From Panax quinquefolius (taxonomy: Eukaryota; Streptophyta; Magnoliopsida; Apiales; Araliaceae), in contig CM035164.1 of assembly GCA_020205615.1 (NCBI GenBank), forward strand, positions 3,499,501 to 3,563,500: a stretch of 64,000 nucleotides of DNA, written 5' to 3'. The position numbers were made by a program, and so were the translations under genes. The notes beneath the pieces were generated by a model. The model saw nothing but the letters and a program-made list of their open reading frames with translations. It did not search any database and was not told the origin of the DNA. Shown here piece by piece: positions 45,726 to 56,332 of this stretch (position 1 is its first letter; each line of letters starts with the position of its first letter).

Positions 45726-48281
45726 TGTGAGACCCCATATTTTATCAATAAAGATTTAAATTTTGTCGAAATAATTTTTAATATTATGGTGTGAATTTGA
45801 GATAATATTATAGTTGTGGGTAGTATTTATAAATTTTGCAAAGTATGCAAGTTGTTATAAAATATTCGTTTTGAGTGGGAATATTCTTTTTGTTAGGGAA
45901 TATTAAATACAACTCCAATCATTGGTGGATCCCACAATGTAATTATTGTCGAGATTGAAAAACGACAAAAATATTTTATAAAAATAACTATGGAGGTGTT
46001 ACCGTGAAAACTGTTGAACTACCCGGTGGTAAAAGTACAGTAATACGCGTGGTTGCATAGTAGCACACGGTATTGATTATTGATGCTTACGTGAGAAGTC
46101 ACTCAGTTATGCTCAATTATTACTTCACGATAATTCTTTGCGTCATATCTCTTATATTATTGATTCAATTATTTTCACGATATCATCCATATAATATGTT
46201 ATATTATTAATTGAGACGACAAGTTATAAATGATTAATAATTGTTGAAAGATTAAAAAATGTGTTGATTAAAAATAAAATGATTTGTGGTAATATTTATT
46301 CAATCCTTAATGTATATAAAGAGTCTGTTATGAGACGTTTGTGGTAAGTTTGATTATTTTATGGGGGGCCCATATGTCATTATCTAAGAGTCTCTTCGTC
46401 AATAGTAATTACCCTTGTGAATAGTAATTACCTTCGTCAATAGTAATTACCTTTACCAGACGTCAAACCACTTGCCGTTTCACATTACAGGCGTCGAACC
46501 ACTTGTCGTTTCACATTACAGGCGTCGAATCACTTTTCTTTTCACATCACCAGTCGTCAAGCCACTTGCCTTTTCACATGGTAGGTTCTAAGCTAGAAAT
46601 CTTCTATAAATAGAGGCCTAGTGCTTCATTATTTTTCACGAATTCACTGAAACTCTAGAGAGAGAAACTATAGAGAGAAAGAAGAAAAGTATTCTGCTAC
46701 TTCACCTTGCCAATATTCAGTTCTTCTAAGGTAGGGAATATTATTTGTTGTACCCGTAAGAGGTGTTATTCTTTCTTATTCATGAAGAGAACTGTTGTTA
46801 TTCCATTGCTTATTATTCTGTTGAAATAACTTGTAAAAGTGGTATACCCTATACATAACCTGTATACGCGGCATACTCTATACTTGGTGAAATCCTTATA
46901 TTATTCCATTCTTATTTATTACATTGGAATAACTTTTGTATCTGTGAATCCCCTATACTTGGTGATCTCCTTCTCATTATTCCATTCTTTATTATTACAT
47001 TTGGAATATCACATGCATGTGTTTTTTACACCCGACTGGTTCCATTGTTTATTATTCCGCATTTATTATTACATTGGAATATCACATGCGTGTGTTTTAC
47101 ACCGACTGGTTCCATTGTTTATTATTCAAAGATTTATTATTCATTTGGATCATCACATGCGATTGTGAATTTCACCGACTTTGTTTCCGTTATTATTATT
47201 ACATTGGAATAACACATACATGCGCTGCAATCTTTGCATGCGTGGTGATTTCTTTTGTTATTCCATTCTTTATTATACTCGGTTGGTTAAATCTTTGACT
47301 TCTATACTCCATGAAATTAGTGGAATATCCTTGATATTTGTGCTTCATCCAATATCTTTTCATGGAAATATTCTTACGATCATTCTTGAATTTTACTCTA
47401 CAAAACAAAGATCATTTTGACAATTTGGGCGTTAATAATTGTTGGATAAAATAATTCTTGAACTTGTTTTATTGAATTATTATGTCATTGTCATCATCCT
47501 CATGTTATATTATGTTATCTTCTTGCTTACGTGTATAGATGAACTTAGTATGATTATGACCGAGGATCATTCGGTATAATCATGGCTTGTTATAAATGAT
47601 GTGATAAAAGTCCTCGGTGGCACATGTAATGCGATGATGGATAATTTTTGGTATGATTATGACCGGGGTGATTCGGTATAGTCATGACCATTGATAATTT
47701 GATGAATATCCTTGGCAGTAGTGCGGGGGTGATTCGATGATGTGGATTATTTATTAAAGTCGAGTCTCAAATTTATAACGATGATGAAAACCTTTTAAAA
47801 CCTAAAAGATAGTAGACTTTATTCTCTACTTGACTCTTTTAATGGATTGTTTATTCCACGCAGATTAAACTTGTTGTCTATTGTATTTTATCGGTTTAAC
47901 ACTTTGTTGAAGGCTAATGATAAATTATTACGCATTATCTTAGTCATAATATTTCTTCTTGGGCTAGTTGAGCTCACCCTTTTCTTTTCACCGTTCTCTT
48001 CGTGAAATGAGAACATAAATTTGACGAGTCGGGGAGCGGAGTAATGGTCCAGAGGGATAACATTAGTAGTCCTCACTATTCTGTGAAATAGTGTGATAAT
48101 AGTAGTAATGAGGACTCCTTTTGAGTTTGTATAATATCTAGTAGACAATATTTGTATTCAAACTCACAGTTTATGTCGTATTGTACATGACAGTTATATT
48201 AGTAAGTTGTATTTGAATTTATGTACCATGTAAGTGGCGACCCAAGATGGGTGACGTATAACTAATTTTGGGGGCGTCACA
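45726..48281 (+). repeat. G5 3' LTR
   Basis: Partner of 39250-41809. TATA at 46604-46613, GGAATA arrays at 46790-47270, hairpin repeats at 47520-47740, U5 inverted repeats at 48066-48160, end GGCGTCACA. Confidence 0.93.
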
Positions 48282-48286
48282 CTGCT

Positions 48287-49046
48287 TTCTCACCTAACAC
48301 CTGAAAAGGTATTTTCCCCCTTACCAATGGTACTTTCCTTAGCTTCTTCAATACGTTCTTTGTTGCATACTAAGGAAATTTCTTATGACTTTGGGACTGG
48401 TGAGTACTGCAGCGTTTAGAATCCATTCCTCTTTTATTGGAACCTATCTCCACACAAATTATGAGGCTCGACGTTTTCTGACACAAGACAGATGATACTC
48501 TACGATTCAGATCATGGTGACTTGTCACCTTGGTGCTTGGTCTGATGCTATCAGCCAAGAGCACTACGATTTCTCTTAAGTCTTTGCACACTACGATCTT
48601 TGCTTGCTTGAGTTGTAAACTCTACGCTTCCGAGAGCACTCTACGATCGTTGACTTGTAAACTCTACGTTTCCTTCAGCACGCTACGATCATTGAGTTGG
48701 CTCGGCAAACGTTGGGACCACTCTACGATTTCTGAAGAGGCCCTTCAAGGCAGGCACACTACGATCTTTGAAGCTCTACGTTTCTGCCTTGACTTCTGTA
48801 ATGTTGATCAGGTTTATACACTCTGACTTCTTTGAAGCCTATCTATTACATCTCAAGATCAACCTAACAGCTTTGATCTTTCTATCTATACATTCTATGA
48901 AAGAATGATACACGTTAAGAGCTTAGATCAACCTAACAAATTTGATCTATTACTAAGTCCTTGTACATATCTTACTTGAAAGACTTTACAAATAATCATG
49001 AGCATATACATTAAAACATCAAATCATAATATGCATTCTCCCAACA
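48287..49046 (-). repeat. C1 5' LTR, second part
   Basis: Resumes exactly after the CTGCT duplication and matches 26045-26807. It holds a dense set of CTACGAT motifs (48500-48790). It ends CCAACA. Confidence 0.93.
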
Positions 49047-49051
49047 ATGTA

Positions 49052-49594
49052 TATTGATTGATGTTACAGGGATAAAATATTGATGATGGACTTTTAAATT
49101 TTAGAAGATAGTAGAATTCATTCTCTACTTGACTCTTCTAATGGATTGTTGTTTCCGTTGCAGTTGTTGATCTAAAACTTGTTGTCTATTATATTCTATC
49201 AGATTTTTCCCCTTTGAAGACTAATGATAATTTGTTGTATATTATCTTAGTCATAATATTCTTTACTGGGCTAGCTCATCCTTTTCCTTTATGTTCCATT
49301 TTTTCTTCTCAAGAGGTGAGAATTTAATAGGAACTAGCTGGGATATGGAGTGATGATTCTAGAAAGTTATTTTAGCAGTCCTCACTATTTTTGTAAAATA
49401 GTGTATCAATAATTGTAATGAGGACTCCTTTTGAGTTTGAATACTGTCTATTAGACAATATTTGTATTTAAACTCATAGTATATGTGTTGTCGTATTTTA
49501 CACGACAATTGTATTAATGAAGTTGTATTTGTTTTTGTACCATGTATTTGGCGACTCAGAATGGGTGATGTATACCTATTTTGGGGGCGTCATA
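49052..49594 (+). repeat. G4 5' LTR, second part
   Basis: Continues the LTR interrupted at 25271 and matches 58363-58912. U5 inverted repeats are at 49375-49430. The terminal CACA is changed to CATA. Confidence 0.92.
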
Positions 49595-49596
49595 GT

Positions 49597-49608
49597 TGGT
49601 ATCAGAGC
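49597..49608 (+). other. G4 primer binding site
   Basis: TGGTATCAGAGC, exact initiator-Met tRNA site, two bases after the LTR. Confidence 0.93.
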
Positions 49609-49781
49609 TTAGGGATATGGTCTCTGGCGAAGATCGGGGAATAAAACTAGTTCAGGAGAGATGAGTAATCCTTCACTAGTGTGTCATACCTAAGCTTATT
49701 TGGTTGGTCAGTCGAAGCATATGGTTAATATGTGATATGTTAATTTGTTAATTAACCCTTGTTTTGTGGCAGTATTTGAAA

Positions 49782-51031
49782 ATGGCAGCTGGAAATATTA
49801 ACAATGTAGTGAATGAGACCGTAGAGACACCTTTAATCACCACCCAGGGGAACGTGCAACAAGAAGAAAATATTCCTCCTGTAAACAACACTACCGAACA
49901 AATGATGAATGATGGGATGTTTAGAAGCTTTTTGCAGTTCATGCAAAATCAGACGAGGGAGACTCGTGTAAAAAATACGGGTGGAAATGATAGCAATGCG
50001 CGGCTTGTCACAGCCAAGCAGTTCAAAGAGTTAGGACAATCAGAATTTGTGGGAAAACCGGATCTGATCAAGGCGCAGACGTGGGTTAAACAAATTACCA
50101 AGATATTTGAAGTCTTGGGATGCACGGAGGAACAGAAGGTTCCATTCGCCACCTTCATGTTCCGTGGTGAAAAAGACTACTGGTGGGAGTCTGTGAAGCA
50201 TACCCAGCCAGTCGCACTCAACATGTCTTGGGAAACGTTTCAAAAATTGTTCAATGAAAAGTACTTTCCTGAAAGTATTCGTCAAATGAAGGAGGTAGAG
50301 TTTATTAGACTGGAACAAAACAACATGACGATGTCCCAGTACGAGGCGAAGTTCGCAGAGTTATCCAGGTTTGCACCTCATTTGGTAGAGAACGAGGAAC
50401 GAATGATGCGGATGTTTCTGAGAGGTCTAAAATCCGAGATTCGGCAATATCTTATCTCTCACAAATTTTCTTTATATTCAGATGTTGTAAACAGGGCTCA
50501 ATTATTAGAGCGAGATAATGAGTATGTTCAACCGAGGGACCACAACCAAGTCATATCTGGGTGGCGGCGATCATCGAGCAATTAAAACCACGGGAGGAGG
50601 AAAACATTCGAATAAAAAGCGGTAACCACTTTGGTGGTAATCGTGGCCATGATGGTAGAAGAAGCGAGTCGGGGGTAGATTTCAAAAAGAGAAGGTACAA
50701 CAATGATAACGTGAAGACGTCAGCACAAACATCAACTGTTTCTAGGGGAGGAGAACGAACACCTGTCGTTTGTTATAAATGCGGGAAAGAGGGACACATC
50801 AGCCCAAACTTCCCACAACAATCCAAGGTGTTTTATAACTATGGAAAGGAATGTCATATAGCTAAAGGTTGCCTTGTTGCAAAACCAAGTTCAATGGGGA
50901 TGGTGACTCTAAAGGCTGTCCCAGACAAGTCAAAGTCGGTGGTTCCTGGAAGGGCATTTGTCGTGACTGCCCAAAATGCGAGGAATCCGAATGAGGTGAT
51001 CACGGATAAGCTAATCATAAACTCTTGTTAA
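49782..51031 (+). pseudogene. G4 gag
   Basis: The ATG at 49782 (MAAGNINNVVNETVETP) follows the conserved TTGTGGCAGTATTTGAAA leader. The frame is open to 50585 with the full capsid segment (WVKQITKIFEVLGC, YWWESVKHTQ, FQKLFNEKYFPESIRQMKE). A shift at about 50560-50585 leads to a second frame with basic and Asn-rich sequence and knuckles CYKCGKEGHISPNF and FYNYGKECHIAKGC, each missing one or more Cys. It ends at a TAA (51029-51031) just before the protease. This is the best preserved gag here. Confidence 0.9.
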
Positions 51032-51123
51032 GTTTATACATTATTAGATATCGGTTCTACCCATTCTTTTATCTCTCATGCTTGTGCTCAACGTTTGAAC
51101 TTGACTCCGGAGAAATTAGACTT
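51032..51123 (+). pseudogene. G4 protease start, cut off
   Basis: Reads VYTLLDIGSTHSFISHACAQ and then LNLTPEKLDFE, stopping exactly at the G6 junction. The catalytic DTG is DIG here, a Thr to Ile change that should inactivate it. Confidence 0.85.
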
Positions 51124-52134
51124 TGAGTCCCTCTTGTCCGCATTTGAAACATACGACCGATGGGCGATCTTCTTCCTTTGAAACGGGTGCTGGTGTCGAC
51201 GTCTTCACGTCATTGTTGAACCTTCTCTTCTTAAAATGTCCATTCTTATTATCTTGGCCATGATTACCACTGAAATGGTTACCATTCTTGGCATGATAAT
51301 ATCCCCCATGATGGTTATCGTTGTTTCGATGACCGTTGCCACCGGTATGATTATTATCGTGTTGTTGGTCGTTGCCTTTTGGTTGTGCTGACTCATTATC
51401 GCGCTCCAATAACTGAGCCCTATTCACAACATCTGAATATAAACAAGTTTGTGAGAAATGAGGTATTGACGTATATCGGGTTTCAAACCTTGCAAAAACA
51501 TTCGCGTCATTCGCTCCTCATTATCGACCAAATGGGATGCAAACCAGGATAACTCTGAAAACTTAGCCTCGTACTGCGACACGGTCATATTTTTTTGCTC
51601 CAGCTTGATGAATTCTACCTCCTTCATGCGACGAATACTTTCAGAAAAGTACTTGTCGTTGAATAATTCTTGGAACTTCTCCCAAGACATCTTGAGTGCG
51701 TCAGGCTGGGTACGTTTTACAGATCCCACCAGTGATCTGCCTCTTCACGCAACATAAAGGTGGCAAAAGTAACCTTTTGGTCCTCGGAGCATCCCAAGAC
51801 ATCAAATATCTTGGTGATCTGCTTTAACCACGTCTCCGCCTTAAGTGGTTCTGGCTTTCCCAAAAACTCCGGTGGTCCCAACTCCTTGAATTGCTTAGCG
51901 GTGACCAACCGTGGGTTGCCATTGTTTCCTCCTGCATTATGAACAGGAGCCTCCTTCGCCTGATGTTGCATGAATTCTAAAAAGCTCTTAAGCGTCTGTC
52001 GTTAAATCATTGATCCGTGTTGTTGTTTACGGAGGATTATCGCCATCCTGTTGCACATTGTCACGATTATTGATCCATGGAGAATCAACGGTCTCACGTG
52101 CTCCATTGCTTATCTCAACATTTTCGGATGCCAT
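51124..52134 (-). pseudogene. G6 gag, truncated
   Basis: The ATG at 52134 (MASENVEISNGARETVDSP). A shift near 51990-52030 is followed by the capsid frame (WLKQITKIFDVLGC, YFSESIRRMKEVEF, GLKPDIRQYLISHKL). A further shift at 51424-51440 leads to the Asn/His-rich part and the start of a knuckle (CFKCGQEG), where the fragment ends. Very similar to G1 and G7 gag. Confidence 0.85.
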
Positions 52135-52315
52135 TTTCAAATCTGCCACAAAACAAGGGTTAATTAACATATCACATATTATCTCTATACTCGTGAGCCA
52201 ATTAAATATCAAATAAACTTAGGTAAGTCATACTAGCGAAGGAATTCCCGTCTCTCCCTCCTAGTTCTATTCTCACATCCTAGCCAAGGATCATATCCTA
52301 AGCTTTGATACCAAC

Positions 52316-55185
52316 CGTGGCGCCCCAAAATTAGGTATACATCACCCATCTTGGGTCGCCAGATACATGATCTGTAATTCAAATACAACTTACTAATACA
52401 ACCTGCCGTATACAATACGACAAAACATAAACTGTGAGTTTGAATACAAATATTATCTACTAGAGATTATACAAACTCAAAAGGAGTCCTCATTACAATT
52501 ATTATCACACTATTTCACGAATAGTGAGGACTACTAATGTTATCCTCTCGACCATCACTCCGCTTCCCGACTCGTCCCCAAATATATTCTCATTTTCCAA
52601 GAGAAACGGTGAAAGAAAGGGTGAGCTCAACTAGCCCAAGAAGAAATATTATGACTAAGATAATGCGAGAATAAATTATCATTAGTCTCCAACAATGTTA
52701 AAGCGATAAAATATAATAGACATCAAGTTTAACTGCGGTGAACAAGCAATCCATTAAAAGAGTCAAGTAGAAAATAAAATCTACTATCTTTTATGATTAA
52801 AAAGGTTTTTCATCATCATTATCATTTGAGACTCGACTTAATAAATATTCCACATCATCGAATCACCCCCACTACACTACTAAGAAAAGGATATTCTTTA
52901 GTATCACGACCACAATTATCCATGCACTACGGGCCAAGAATATTTGTGTATTCATTAATGGTCATGATCATGCCAACAACTCATCCATCAAAGCACTACG
53001 GGCCAATGGGGACTTTTACCACATCATTTGTGACATTACGGTCATGATTACACTTAGAATAATCCACAGTCATAATCATACCAAGTCCATCTATACACTA
53101 CAGAGCCACGGATGACTTTCAACATAACATAAACATGAGGATGATGACAATGATATAAGAATTCAATTAAACAAGTTCAAGAATTAATTTGTCCGAGAAC
53201 CAATAACGTCCAAATTGTCAACATGATACTTCTTTGTAAAATAAAATTCAAAAATGCTCGGAAGAATATTTCTATGAAAATCTTTGGATGAAGCGCAAAT
53301 ATCGAGGGATATTCTACTAATTTCATGGAGTATAGAAGTTAAAACTTTAACCAACCGAGTATAATAAAGAATGGAATAACAAAAGAAATCACCATGCATG
53401 CGGTACCCGCATGCGCAGTTATTCCAACGAATACTAAATAATGGAACCGGGTCGGTGCGAAATTACTTGCAGAGAGATGTTCCAATGAGAATAATAAAGA
53501 ATGGAATAACAATGAGAAATCACCATACATGCGGTGCTTGATGTAGGCGAGTTATTCTAACGTAATACTAATAAGAGGGCGGAATCGAGTTCGATGTAAA
53601 AAGCGCGCAGACGGGGATATTCCAACGAATAATAATAATAAAGACGGACCCGTGTGCGGCGTAAAAGCGCGTAGATAGGATATTCCAACGAGAATAATAA
53701 ATAACGGAACCGGTCCTGTAAAAGCGCATGCATGACGAGGATATTCAAATGCGAAATAATAAAGAATGGAATAACAACGAAATCACCATGCATGCGGTAC
53801 TTGGCATAGAGCGAGTTATTCCAATGAATACTAATAAGGGCGAAATCGTCCCACAGTAAAAGCATGCATGACGAGATATTCCAATGAATAATAATAAAAG
53901 ATTTTAACCGAATCCCAGCATAAAAGCGCATGCAGACGGGATATTCCAGCAATGAATAATAAATAACGGAACCGGTCCCAAGTAAAATACACGCATTGCG
54001 AGGATATTCAATGAATGAATAATAAAGAATGGAATATTAGAAGAATTTCACCATGTATGCGTTATTTTGCATAGACAAGTTATTCCAACATAATAATAAA
54101 GAATGGAATAACGAAAGAATTTCACCAAGTATAGGGTAGCACGTGATCACGAGTTATTCCAACAGAATAATAAAGAATAGAATAACAAAGGTTCTCTTCA
54201 TAAATAAGAAAGAAAGAGTACCCCTTACGAGTACAACAAATAATATTCCCTACCTTAAGAAGAAGAGTACTGGATATATAAGTAGTGAAGTAGCGAGAAT
54301 ACTTTCTTCTTTCTCTCTATAGTTTATCTCTACAGAGTTTCAATGAATTAAAAGAAAATAATGAATGAATGAGCTTCTATTTATAGAAAAATGGAATGCA
54401 TAGTAACTAACTCATGAGCAATTAGAGATTGATTTACTTTAATTTGACGGTCCATATTTAAAGCAAAATCTTTTAAATAAAATATAATATATTCTATTTA
54501 TAATCTAATAAAGCGAATAACTTTATAAAAGATTTTACTATACAAACACTATCACGAGCCTTATGCAAACACTATGCATAATAAAATATATTATATTCTA
54601 ATTATTGTCTAATAAAATGAGATAACTTTATAAAAAGTATTTTGTTTTATATAAAAAGATTTTACTATACAAAACACTATGCAGAACACTATGCAACACT
54701 ATGCATAATAGAATATAATATATTCTATTTATAGAATAAATTTATAAAAGTATTACATTTTTTATATAAAAGATTTTACGTATTATTACATTAATAATAC
54801 CAACAAAAGCTGAATGACTTATCACTTAAGCATCAATAATTAATACCGTACTTGCTACTATGCAACCACGCGTATTCTTTATTTTTAAACACGGGTGTTT
54901 TGAATAGTTAACGGTAAAACTTCCGCCGTTATTTTCAATAAAATATTTTTGTCGTTTTCTCGATCCGGCTGATAATTCCGTTAATAGGGTCCACCAATGA
55001 TTGTGCCATCGTCTGTTTAAAACGAATATTCCCCGACCAATCGAATATAATATGACAACTTGCATACTTTGCAAAATTTATAAATATTACCCACAACTAT
55101 AACATTATCTCAAATTCACACCATAATATAAAAAAAATTATTTCGAGAAAATTAATTCTTTATTCATAAAATCTGGGGTTTCACA
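52316..55185 (-). repeat. G6 5' LTR
   Basis: 2,870 bp, the longest LTR here. Sense TATA at 54377-54386. A much expanded GGAATA/CATGCATGCG array covers about 53330-54180. Hairpin repeats are at 52870-53110 and U5 inverted repeats at about 52440-52540. ACTATGCA-rich U3 repeats lie at 54440-54730. The LTR end facing gag is mutated (GGGGCGCCACG). Confidence 0.88.
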
Positions 55186-55765
55186 ACCTGTTTGACCAGT
55201 TGCAAGGAGTACAATTCTTTTCAAATATCGATCTTCGTGCTGGATATCATCAGCTTTTTTGGGCTTAGTTGGTTATTATCGGAGATTCGTGGAAGGATTT
55301 TCTAGAATCGCTACTCCGTAAACTCAGCTAACTCAGAAATATACAAAATTCTTATGGAGCGAGGGATGCGAGAAGAGTTTTTCAGAGCTAAAGAGGAGAC
55401 TCATTTCGGCATCTGTTCTGACAATACTATCTGGTTCGGATGGATTTGTTATCTACAACGATGCTTCAGGCAAAGGGTTAGGATGTGTTCTCATGCAACA
55501 TGGGAAAGTCATAGCCCATGCCTCGCGACAACTCAAAGAATATGAGAGGAATTATCCTACTCATGATTTGGAGTTGACATCAGTCTTTTTCGCGTTGAAG
55601 ATCTGGAGACACTACCTGTATAAAGAGAAAGTGGAGATCTATACAGATCATAAAAGCCTAAAATATTTCTTCACCCAAAAGGAACTCAACATGCGACAAT
55701 GACGTTGGATCGAGTTGTTGAAAGATTACGACCATACCATCTAATACCGTCCTAGAAAAGCAAAC
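55186..55765 (+). pseudogene. G4 RT remnant and RNase H
   Basis: Starts in RT at LFDQLQGVQFFSNIDLRAGY. It then jumps near 55258 to [15 protein letters not shown], so the catalytic FIDD palm, about 100 or more codons, is missing. RNase H is fairly complete: [50 protein letters not shown]. Stops are present at the RT thumb and after LNMRQ. Confidence 0.87.
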
Positions 55766-56332
55766 GTGGTAGCTGGCGCACTGAGTAAAAGATCATATGC
55801 GGGTACGAGTGTAATGTTGTTAACACAAAGGCCCATTTTTTATGACTTGCAAAAGATGGAGATAGAGGTAAAGGCTCCAAGTACCCACGTGATGATATCA
55901 AGCATACGAGTAGAACCGACTTTAATCGATAAAGTTAAAGCTGCTCAAGCTACGGACATGGAGCTGATGCGTATGAAGAAGAAAGTGCAAGAAGGTGCTA
56001 TTCCAGAAACAAGAATCGATGAAGAATGAATACTTCGAGTCAACTCCAGACTTTGTGTTCCAAACGATTCTGACTTGAAACATAGAATCATGATGGAGGC
56101 ACACAACACACCGTTTGCAATCCATACTGGGAGTACCAAAATGTATCATGATCTTCGACATACATTTTGGTGGAACAATATGAAGAGAGAGATCGCAGAG
56201 TTTATCTCGAGGTGTTTAACTTATCAACGTGTAAAGGCAGAGCATCAAGTTCCAAAGGGTCCATTTCAACCACTTGAGATTCCAAAATGGAAGTGGGAAC
56301 ACATTACTATGGATTTCATAAGGAGTGGAGGT
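55766..56332 (+). pseudogene. G4 integrase N-terminus, joined to polypurine tract
   Basis: The RNase H-integrase linker (open 55766-56029) and zinc module (GSTKMYHDLRHTFWWNNMKR, FISRCLTYQRVKAEH, first Cys pair partly lost) lead to the first core Asp ([10 protein letters not shown]). The sequence then passes straight into ATAAGGAGTGGAGGT and the 3' LTR. The rest of the core, the GPY/F module and the chromodomain (about 1.4 kb) are deleted. Confidence 0.88.

Larger units (their letters stand above)
39250..48281 (+). mobile_element. G5: non-autonomous LTR element (LARD-like), family B
   Basis: A 9,032-bp element with LTRs of 2,560 and 2,556 bp, both TGTGAGACCCC...GGCGTCACA. The exact 5-bp target duplication CTGCT is at 39245-39249 and 48282-48286. 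It has an intact primer site and a polypurine tract. The 3.9-kb interior has the gag start, an unrelated acidic frame, a decayed protease/linker, then non-coding and LTR-like repeats. No RT, RNase H or integrase is visible, so it must have relied on proteins from related gypsy elements. Confidence 0.92.
25272..49046 (-). mobile_element. C1: giant Ty1/copia element (Sirevirus type) with accessory ORF
   Basis: Copia order on the minus strand: gag (36307-38378), protease, integrase, RT, RNase H (to 33132), then an accessory frame (27014-30167) before the 3' LTR. The LTRs are 1.53 kb with TGTTAG...CCAACA ends on plus. ATGTA target duplications flank it. Without G5 it is about 14.7 kb, large for copia. 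The large gag with CCHC knuckles and an IWVPK-type end, plus a third ORF after pol, fit the Sirevirus (SIRE/Maximus) lineage. Confidence 0.9.
51124..55185 (-). mobile_element. G6: inverted LTR-gag fragment inside G4
   Basis: Minus-strand sequence from the middle of a gag zinc knuckle (51124) through gag, leader and a full LTR to the LTR start TGTGAAACCCC at 55185. The right border is a true element end, followed by ACCTG of G4 RT. The left border is a break in both G6 gag and G4 protease. About 1.1 kb of G4 (protease to RT) is missing. This fits insertion into RT followed by a deletion that removed most of G6 and neighbouring G4 DNA. Confidence 0.82.
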
